Shown: piece by piece, positions 57,573 through 64,000 of the stretch | How positions within the stretch are numbered: position 1 is the stretch's first letter | Layout of the letters: each line of letters begins with the position of its first letter | DNA from: Yersinia similis | Lineage (GTDB): Bacteria > Pseudomonadota > Gammaproteobacteria > Enterobacterales > Enterobacteriaceae | Length of the DNA stretch: 64,000 nt | Direction: 5' to 3' | NCBI RefSeq assembly: GCF_001053095.1 | Contig: NZ_CGBP01000014.1 | Location: 50,582-114,581 of the forward strand | Notes under the pieces: model-generated | What the model was told of the DNA's origin: nothing | The model's input: only the letters and a program-made list of their open reading frames with translations | The model's database searches: none | Program-made: the position numbers and the translations under genes

Positions 57573-60500
57573 ATGTCTTATTTGAATCGATTGTTTTCTG
57601 GCTGGGCCATGAAACGCATATTGCTAGTCGGCTGCTTTATATTGCTGGCTGCGGCGATATGGTTTCTGGGGCCTTTCCTCGGCTTTGGTGAGGCGCGGCC
57701 TCTCGAAAGTTACGAAGCCAGAATTATTTGTATCCTGCTGGCACTGCTGCTGATCTTAGGTTTTTGGTACGGCGCACCGCGCTTTGTCATTGCCGCAGTC
57801 GTTGCCTGTGCTGCGGTATGGGTGATTGGCCCATTCATATTAATTGGTGATGATCATCCTCTGACTGATGGGATCCGTCGTGGCGTCATCATCGCTGTCA
57901 TTGCGTTTATTACACTCATTTATGGCACCTGGTGCTTAGTGAAAGCGTTGGCGAAAAATCCAGCGTTACTGGATAACTTCATTAAGCACAAGAAAGCGGC
58001 CAAGCCTGAAGCGGAGGCTGAACTTTCTGAAGTTAATGCGATGATCCGCAATGGCATGAACTATGTGCGCCGTATTCACAGTGGTATTCCGGCATGGCGG
58101 CGTTTCTTTATCTCCAGCCGTTGGCGTACAGAACTGCCTTGGTTCATGGTTGTCGGTATGAAAGGTGCAGGGAAAACCTCCCTGATCCTCTCTTCAGGAC
58201 AGGACTTTCCTTTACCTGAGCAGTTGAATCGCATTGGCAAAGAAAATCCACCAACTCAGCATTGTGAATGTTTGTTCTCTAATGACGCCCTGTTTTTAGA
58301 TACCTCAGGGAAATACATTGATGACAGCAAAGATAATCAAACTGAGTGGAGCGGGATATTAAAGGCCCTAAAAAAATATCGTCCGGTTAAGGCAATTAAT
58401 GGCGTTATTGTCGCGATTTCGGCATCCGATATCTTGGGTAAAAGTAAAGCTGATTTACTGAATGTGTCGGCGACACTACGCACGCGTTTGGATGAGGTAC
58501 GTGCGGTCTTGGGCGTACGTTTCCCGGTGTATGTCACGATTACAAAACTGGATCAATTATCGGGTTTTGATGAATATTTCCGTAATTTAACGGCAGAAGA
58601 TCGCGAGCAAATTTGGGGTGTGACTTTCCCTTATAACGAGGCGAAAGAGCAATCAGATATGCCACTTCAGCAACGTATCAGCCATGAGCTGGCACTGCTT
58701 GAGGATCGTATCAGCAATAATATGCACGTCCGTCAGCAGGAAGAGTATGCCGTGGCGGACAGAAAAGGCATGTATGCACTCCCTCAGGATTTCAGGATGC
58801 TCTCCCAGAGGGTAACGGAAGTTTTACAGAATGTTTTCTTCGCCTCACGCTTTGACGAAACAAAATTTCACACGACCCTGAGAGGGATCTATTTTGTCAG
58901 TAGTTGCCAGCCTGCGGATGTTGAACTGTTAAATAACAACACGCTGATTCAAAAGTGGCGTAACGTTATCAATCATAAAAAACCGTTATCGCCAGCCGAT
59001 TTATCACAAAAAAGTGATAATGAAGATCGGTTTATTAGTGATGTGGCTTATGGGAAACAATATTTCCTCAAGCAGTTATTTAGCGATGTTATTACCAAAG
59101 ACGCCGACTTAGTCAGCTATAACCTGAAAGTGCAATCCAAATACCGTTTTCAGAATCTATTGGGACACGCTGCTTGTATTGGGTTGGCGGTTTGGCTGGT
59201 TTGGGCATTCTTGGTCAGCTTCCAGCATAACGAGGGGTATTTACAGGCGACCGGTGCCAAGCTTGGTCAGTTAGAGAGCACGGTGATGAGTTATGCCAAA
59301 ACGTCCAATGCGCAGATCTTGCCTGCGTTATTGAACGCGACACAACAGTTACCTGAATACGGTACGCTGGATGTGGCTAACCCTGAGCTTGACTGGCGTT
59401 ATGGCTTATATACCGGTAGCGCAATCTCAAAAGGTGCGAACACGCTATATCAGTTTTTCTTGCAAAAATATCTCTTCCCAATGGTTGAGAATCAAAGCGA
59501 GGTTGCATTAAGAAAAGCGATGAATTCGGGTCATAGCGAAGAGGTTTATGCCGCACTGAAGCTTTATTTGATGCTGACGGGAGAAGGTAAGTTTGATCGT
59601 CAATATATGATTGAGCACGTTACCCAAGATTGGCAGAAAAGTGGAAAGATTGAGCCGTACGAAGAAAAGAGTATTTTTGTCGGTCATTTGAACACGCTGT
59701 TTACTCTGAAAGACTGGCGGCAGTATGGGCAACCGGCAGATAGCGAACTGATTAAACAGGCTCGGGCAATACTGGCGGAAAAAACGGTGACCGCCAGACT
59801 TTGGGGGCGTATTCAATCCCGCTTATTGGCAGATGCCCCTGCCAATATGACGCTACGTAAAATGGTGGGTGAGCATGCGACACAGATATTCACCCTATCA
59901 GATGATGAACTACTGCATGAAGGGATCCCAGGGCTTTATACCTACGCGGGTTACCATGAGGTGGTTAAAAAAAAACTGACACCTTTGCTGATGTTACTTC
60001 AGGAAGAGGACCGGTGGGTGATGGCGCAATCGCTGTCATCTTCTCTTGACCCCCTGACGTTAAGACAAGATGTTCTGGTGATGTATTTACAACAGTATGC
60101 CGCTTATTGGAAACGCTTTCTCTCCAGTGTTCGTCTGATTTCTGTCGATGCGGACAGTGCAGAGTATGCTCAAGGGCTGTCTCTGGATATTACTTTGTTA
60201 AGGACGTTGGTTTCAGAGAATTCACCGTTACTCAATTTGGCCAGGCAGGCGGTAAAAGAAACGACGCTCGCTGAAAAAGAAAAAGCCATTACTGATGAAA
60301 TAGACATCAGAACGCAAGGGCAATTACTCAGCCAGGCTAAAAAATTACAAGAAACGATCGCGTTTCGTGAAAATAAACTGATTAAAGAGTGGGTTGATAA
60401 TCGTTTTGAATCTCTGAGAGTCTTCGTTAATGGGGAACAGAGTGCTGATGCCACGGGGAGCAATAATCTTTCTGTTCTTCAGGGAACACAGATGAGCCGA

Positions 60501-61400
60501 ATAATCGGGACATTAAACGATCAATATACTCGCTTTGTTGTTTATAACAGTGCTTTCGAATATGGCGATATTCCTCCGTTATCCCATGATGGGGAACGTA
60601 TTGCGGTGGAATCACAAACGTGGCCGGATCCGTTTAGAAATATTATTGCGCCGTTATTAACCGGCTCATCCCAGAAATTTGAAAATAAAGTTATTACTCA
60701 CACTTCCAAAGCGATTGATATGGGGGTAGGGGAAATCTGCCGGAATACGCTGCAAGGGCGTTACCCATTTGCTGAAAGCGAGCAAATTGTTAGTTTGAAT
60801 GATTTTGAACGTTTCTTTGGGACTGACGGTACGGTGGACAGTTATTTCAAGAAAAACTTGGAAAGTAAAGTCGATACGTCCTCAATACCTTGGCGTTACA
60901 AGGGCAGCGTAAGTAGTGAAGGTTTGGCGTTCTTTGAACAGGCGGCAATGATCAGAAACGTGCTATTTAATACCAATGACGGTAAAAAAATGGCATTAGA
61001 TTTTTCCGTATCAGTGCGTTATTTAGCACCCACTATCACCCAACTTATTATGAATTTTGATGGTAATACTGTGCGTTATTCCCATGGTCCCGTAACGCCC
61101 GCCTTCTTTAAATGGCCGGGTTTACGTCAAGGCACCATTGTCAGCTTAACGGCCCAGCGCCAGAAAGCATCCGCGATGCCTGATATTCTTTTTCGCGGAC
61201 CTTGGGCACTCCTGAAGTGGGCTGATCAGGCCGATGAGATCCGCGATGAAGCGAATGGCAAACAGACGCTGACTTATCTCATGGGGAAAGATCGTGTCGA
61301 GCTTGAAGTCTCGGGTTTAACGCATGGTGGTGAAACCATTAGCGATCTGCTTAGAGATTTCAAATGCCCCAGTGCCAATGACATGAATGATATTTGGTAA
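57573..61400 (+). CDS. tssM: T6SS membrane complex protein TssM (IcmF)
   Basis: A 1275-residue inner-membrane protein with N-terminal helices, a cytosolic NTPase-like domain with Walker A VVGMKGAGKTSL (about residue 205), and a further helix near 530-550 (LGHAACIGLAVWLVWAFLVSF). The large periplasmic domain ends in SPFRNIIAPLL-like and FKWPGLRQGTIVSL blocks that contact TssJ. Length is slightly above the usual 1100-1200. It lies 8 bases after tssL. Confidence 0.95.
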   Translation: MSYLNRLFSGWAMKRILLVGCFILLAAAIWFLGPFLGFGEARPLESYEARIICILLALLLILGFWYGAPRFVIAAVVACAAVWVIGPFILIGDDHPLTDGIRRGVIIAVIAFITLIYGTWCLVKALAKNPALLDNFIKHKKAAKPEAEAELSEVNAMIRNGMNYVRRIHSGIPAWRRFFISSRWRTELPWFMVVGMKGAGKTSLILSSGQDFPLPEQLNRIGKENPPTQHCECLFSNDALFLDTSGKYIDDSKDNQTEWSGILKALKKYRPVKAINGVIVAISASDILGKSKADLLNVSATLRTRLDEVRAVLGVRFPVYVTITKLDQLSGFDEYFRNLTAEDREQIWGVTFPYNEAKEQSDMPLQQRISHELALLEDRISNNMHVRQQEEYAVADRKGMYALPQDFRMLSQRVTEVLQNVFFASRFDETKFHTTLRGIYFVSSCQPADVELLNNNTLIQKWRNVINHKKPLSPADLSQKSDNEDRFISDVAYGKQYFLKQLFSDVITKDADLVSYNLKVQSKYRFQNLLGHAACIGLAVWLVWAFLVSFQHNEGYLQATGAKLGQLESTVMSYAKTSNAQILPALLNATQQLPEYGTLDVANPELDWRYGLYTGSAISKGANTLYQFFLQKYLFPMVENQSEVALRKAMNSGHSEEVYAALKLYLMLTGEGKFDRQYMIEHVTQDWQKSGKIEPYEEKSIFVGHLNTLFTLKDWRQYGQPADSELIKQARAILAEKTVTARLWGRIQSRLLADAPANMTLRKMVGEHATQIFTLSDDELLHEGIPGLYTYAGYHEVVKKKLTPLLMLLQEEDRWVMAQSLSSSLDPLTLRQDVLVMYLQQYAAYWKRFLSSVRLISVDADSAEYAQGLSLDITLLRTLVSENSPLLNLARQAVKETTLAEKEKAITDEIDIRTQGQLLSQAKKLQETIAFRENKLIKEWVDNRFESLRVFVNGEQSADATGSNNLSVLQGTQMSRIIGTLNDQYTRFVVYNSAFEYGDIPPLSHDGERIAVESQTWPDPFRNIIAPLLTGSSQKFENKVITHTSKAIDMGVGEICRNTLQGRYPFAESEQIVSLNDFERFFGTDGTVDSYFKKNLESKVDTSSIPWRYKGSVSSEGLAFFEQAAMIRNVLFNTNDGKKMALDFSVSVRYLAPTITQLIMNFDGNTVRYSHGPVTPAFFKWPGLRQGTIVSLTAQRQKASAMPDILFRGPWALLKWADQADEIRDEANGKQTLTYLMGKDRVELEVSGLTHGGETISDLLRDFKCPSANDMNDIW

Positions 61401-61456
61401 GTGTACGTAGGTTAACGTTGACCGCGCTCAGGAGGTATTTGCCCACATCGCGGCTT

Positions 61457-61486
61457 ATATACCCTAAATAATTCGAGTTGCAGGAG
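61457..61486. repeat. ERIC fragment between tssM and vgrG
   Basis: tataccctaaataattcgagttgcagga matches one ERIC end in the opposite orientation to the other copies. The remainder of the 294-base tssM-vgrG spacer no longer resembles ERIC, although a cgggtat about 110 bases on may be the other edge. Confidence 0.6.
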
Positions 61487-61694
61487 CGCGGTAACAGAGG
61501 AAGTGTCAATTGTAACGATGCAATGGATGCCATGGACTGACTTGGCTGCGTTGTTCAGGGAAAGATATTTATATGGCTTTGGAGGCAACGCGGGTATGGA
61601 AAGATAATGGAATCTCACAAGATTGTAATTATGAACAGACAATTAAAAGTGTCATGCACACTTTTTCGATATTAACTAGACATTAGGTATTAGT

Positions 61695-64000
61695 ATGTCA
61701 AGGACAATAAATTTGAGCAGCCCGGCTATGCCTTATCTATTGGGTGAGCCTGCGCTGGTACTGTCTAAGTTGGAAGGTGAGGAAGCCTTTTCGACTTTAT
61801 ATTCTTATACTATTACGGCAAAGACACCGGCTAACCCATTAATTCCTTGGCAAGCGGCTTCAAATGTCGATCTCAAATCCTTAATTGGTAAAGAGATGAC
61901 GATTGAAATGGAACTGGACGGTAACGGCCTGGGTGATGTGAGAAGTGTAGGTAAAGGCACGCGTGAAATTACGGGTCTGGTTGAAAGAGCCAGATACATT
62001 GGCCGAGATGCTAATCAGGCCATATTTGAGATCATTATCAGGCCTTGGTTCTACCTGGCTAATTTAACCTCTGACTTTAAAATTTATCAAAATAAAAACG
62101 TCGTTGATATTATAGAGGAAGTGTTCTCAGACTATAATTTTCCGTTTGAGAAGCGGCTGGCTACAACCTATCCGATATTAGACTTTCAGGTTCAGTACGG
62201 TGAAACCGACTTTAATTTCCTTCAGCGTTTGATGGAAGAGTGGGGCATTTACTGGTTCTTTGAGCATCAGGATCATAAACAAAAATTAATTCTTGTGGAT
62301 CATGTTGGTGCGCATAAACGTTCGTTCAGTGCTGCCTACCATGCTATTGAGTACTTGTCGGATGAGCCTAAAGCGGGTGAAGAGTACATCACACAATTCC
62401 AGACTCAGGAAACCCTGACGAGTGGGCGCTGGGTCACCAACGATTATGACTTCACGAAATCCCGTGCCGATATTCTGGCAATGGACAGTAAACCGCGTAA
62501 AACCAGTTTTAACGATCTTGAGATTTATCACTGGCCTGGGGATTATGACCAGCCAGATATTGGTGAACACCTGTCAAGAGTGCGTATTGAAGAACGTGGT
62601 GCATTGGGTTCGCGGGCGGTCGGTTCTGGTCAACTGCGTGGGATAGTTTGTGGCGCTAACTTCGAGCTGAAAGGGTTCCCCGTTGATAAAGCGAATCGGG
62701 AATATATGGTTATCTCCAGCCGTTTGATGGTGGCTGAGGTTGATCAACTGTCCGGCGGTGAGGATGCGTTTAGCTGCGAAAGTTCTTTCATGGTTCAACC
62801 GACGACCAAAATCTATCGTCACCCACAATCGACACCAAAACCGAAAACCAATGGACCGCAAAACGCCATTATTGTTGGGCCACCGGGTGAAGAGATTTGG
62901 ACCGATGAATATGGCCGCGTAAAAGTGCGTTTCGTTTGGGATCGCTATGGCACCAACAGCGAGTCAGATTCTTGCTGGCTGCGTGTGAGCCAGGCTTGGG
63001 CGGGGAACAGCTTTGGTGGGATCTATATTCCACGTATTGGTCAGGAAGTCATTGTTGATTGTATTAATGGCGATCCTGATCGGCCAATGGTGATGGGTAG
63101 CCTTTATAATAACGTGACGCGTCCCCCTTGGGATCTGCCTGCCAATGCGACGCAAAGTGGCATGGTCAGTCGTACCGTTGGCGGTGGGTTAACCAACTAT
63201 AACGGCGTTCGTTTTGAAGATAAATCGGGGCTGGAGCAGTACTGGGAACAGGCCGAGCGCGATATGTCGCGTTTGACTAAAAATAATGAAACGCAAATTA
63301 TCGGTGCCGATTCTGTCTTGAATGTAGGGGCCAACAGAAGTGAAGTTGTCGGTGCCAATTATAACCAAGATGTTCTTGGTACATCCATGTTAGCCATCGG
63401 TGCTGCCTCTATGCTACAGGTGGGGTTGGCGCGTAGTGTTGTGGTTGGCGGAGCGCATTCACTGAATGTGGTTTTGGCGAATGCCACCAATGTGGGCGGC
63501 GCTAACATGACCAATGTAGGGGGATTTAATGGCCTTGCGGTGGGGGGAGCCCATCAGACTGCTGTAGGCGGTGCCGCGACACTGGCGGCCGGCGGCCCTA
63601 TTGCTATTGGGGCGGGCGGTGAGCTTATCCTCAGTGGGGATATCGTAAAAATTGTTGGTAAAAGTAAGGTTATTATTCAGGGCGGTGTAGTTCACATTAA
63701 CTCTGATGATTGTTGTGGCCGTAAAACGGGCAATGGCGGCGGGGCATTCGGTGCCTTCGCGAGCCTTGCTGGTTTATTGCCGCTGGTTGGTTGCATTGCC
63801 TTACCGCTACCTTTACCCTTGTTGCCAATAGTGGTGCCACCAGTGACATCACCACCAGATCCGATATTGCCACCAGTGACATCGCCACCAGATCCAACAT
63901 TGCCGCCAGTGACTGAGTCACCAGATCCGACATTGCCGCCAGTGACCGAATCACCAGTGCCGACCGACACCCCAGTGCCGACCGACACCCCAGTGCCGAC
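61695..64000 (+). CDS. vgrG: T6SS spike protein VgrG (TssI), 3' end outside window
   Basis: The frame is open from the ATG at 61695 to the last base (768 codons seen, no stop). It has an N-terminal gp27-like part (INLSSPAMPYLLGEP, FQVQYGETDFNFLQRLMEEWG), an OB-fold gp5-like domain (TDEYGRVKVRFVWDRYG, WAGNSFGGIYIPRIGQEV, GDPDRPMVMGSLYN) and a beta-helix needle rich in V-G-G repeats to about residue 670. A C-terminal extension follows: hydrophobic LLPLVGCIALPLPLPLLPI, then proline-rich tandem repeats. The extension is beyond a normal VgrG, so an effector domain or cargo-binding tail may lie past the window. Confidence 0.93.
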   Translation, partial: MSRTINLSSPAMPYLLGEPALVLSKLEGEEAFSTLYSYTITAKTPANPLIPWQAASNVDLKSLIGKEMTIEMELDGNGLGDVRSVGKGTREITGLVERARYIGRDANQAIFEIIIRPWFYLANLTSDFKIYQNKNVVDIIEEVFSDYNFPFEKRLATTYPILDFQVQYGETDFNFLQRLMEEWGIYWFFEHQDHKQKLILVDHVGAHKRSFSAAYHAIEYLSDEPKAGEEYITQFQTQETLTSGRWVTNDYDFTKSRADILAMDSKPRKTSFNDLEIYHWPGDYDQPDIGEHLSRVRIEERGALGSRAVGSGQLRGIVCGANFELKGFPVDKANREYMVISSRLMVAEVDQLSGGEDAFSCESSFMVQPTTKIYRHPQSTPKPKTNGPQNAIIVGPPGEEIWTDEYGRVKVRFVWDRYGTNSESDSCWLRVSQAWAGNSFGGIYIPRIGQEVIVDCINGDPDRPMVMGSLYNNVTRPPWDLPANATQSGMVSRTVGGGLTNYNGVRFEDKSGLEQYWEQAERDMSRLTKNNETQIIGADSVLNVGANRSEVVGANYNQDVLGTSMLAIGAASMLQVGLARSVVVGGAHSLNVVLANATNVGGANMTNVGGFNGLAVGGAHQTAVGGAATLAAGGPIAIGAGGELILSGDIVKIVGKSKVIIQGGVVHINSDDCCGRKTGNGGGAFGAFASLAGLLPLVGCIALPLPLPLLPIVVPPVTSPPDPILPPVTSPPDPTLPPVTESPDPTLPPVTESPVPTDTPVPTDTPVP
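63837..64000 (+). repeat. In-frame proline-rich tandem repeats at the end of vgrG
   Basis: Four 33-base units (63837, 63870, 63903, 63936) encode PPVTSPPDPIL and variants (PPVTSPPDPTL, PPVTESPDPTL, PPVTESPVPTD). They are followed by 18-base units encoding TPVPTD (63969 and 63987, the second cut by the window end). Unit lengths are multiples of three, so copy number can change without frameshift. Confidence 0.95.

Noticed and set aside
57573..61400. Split or frameshifted TssM
   Set aside because: The frame is continuous for 1275 codons with Walker A and C-terminal blocks in order.
63459..63988. Minus-strand frames opposite the end of vgrG (Gly/Ser/Val-rich repeats)
   Set aside because: They are antisense shadows of the proline-rich repeats and beta-helix codons of vgrG and have no ribosome site.
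63837..64000. CRISPR array, because of regular short repeats
   Set aside because: Units are directly adjacent with no spacers and keep the vgrG frame, so they are coding tandem repeats.

Overview
The window reads as a chromosomal segment of an enteric gammaproteobacterium, most likely Yersinia of the Y. pseudotuberculosis/Y. pestis group. This rests on the Yfu-type iron transporter, several ERIC-type palindromic repeats, the enterobacterial neighbours nupC-mntH-ypeC and alaC-ypdK, and a large type VI secretion (T6SS) locus. No species-level search could be run.

From 0.3 to 11.3 kb it is housekeeping DNA: nupC (nucleoside uptake), mntH (Mn uptake), ypeC-like, a YghZ-type aldo-keto reductase, a LysR regulator divergent from a PACE efflux pump, glk, a ybiU-like oxygenase, alaC, a cytochrome b561 and the 24-codon small membrane protein gene ypdK. 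From 11.6 to 18 kb come an orphan HicB-type antitoxin, a frameshifted CsgG-family pseudogene and a leftward dmsABC-dmsD-napF anaerobic respiration operon with a candidate FNR site upstream and an ERIC element between dmsC and dmsD.

From 18.3 to 20.9 kb is a small low-GC island: a decayed IS3-type orfA, a DUF4225 protein coupled to a small three-helix membrane protein, a second copy of that membrane protein, and a convergent orphan hcp. Between the copies lie fragments of a second hcp tail and a second DUF4225 tail, so this looks like the collapsed remains of a repeated effector-immunity-Hcp unit. From 21 to 30.6 kb are a DUF2127 protein, yfuABC with a Fur box, mltB, an APC transporter and a YtcJ-type amidohydrolase, followed by 1.5 kb of AT-rich DNA and a LuxR-type regulator.

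From 33.2 kb to the end is a T6SS locus in two divergent arms. The left arm (minus strand) holds tssF-tssG-tssA, a two-domain fimbrial adhesin, a GlcNAc-transferase-like glycosyltransferase, a DotU-like protein, a three-helix OmpA-domain protein and a DUF1795 protein. The right arm (plus strand) holds clpV, then major pilin-chaperone-usher-minor pilin, then tssB-tssC-hcp-tssJ-tssK-tssL-tssM-vgrG. A chaperone-usher pilus is therefore embedded in the T6SS locus, with its likely tip adhesin in the opposite arm. tssE is not seen in the window. vgrG is cut by the window end inside a proline-rich tandem-repeat tail.
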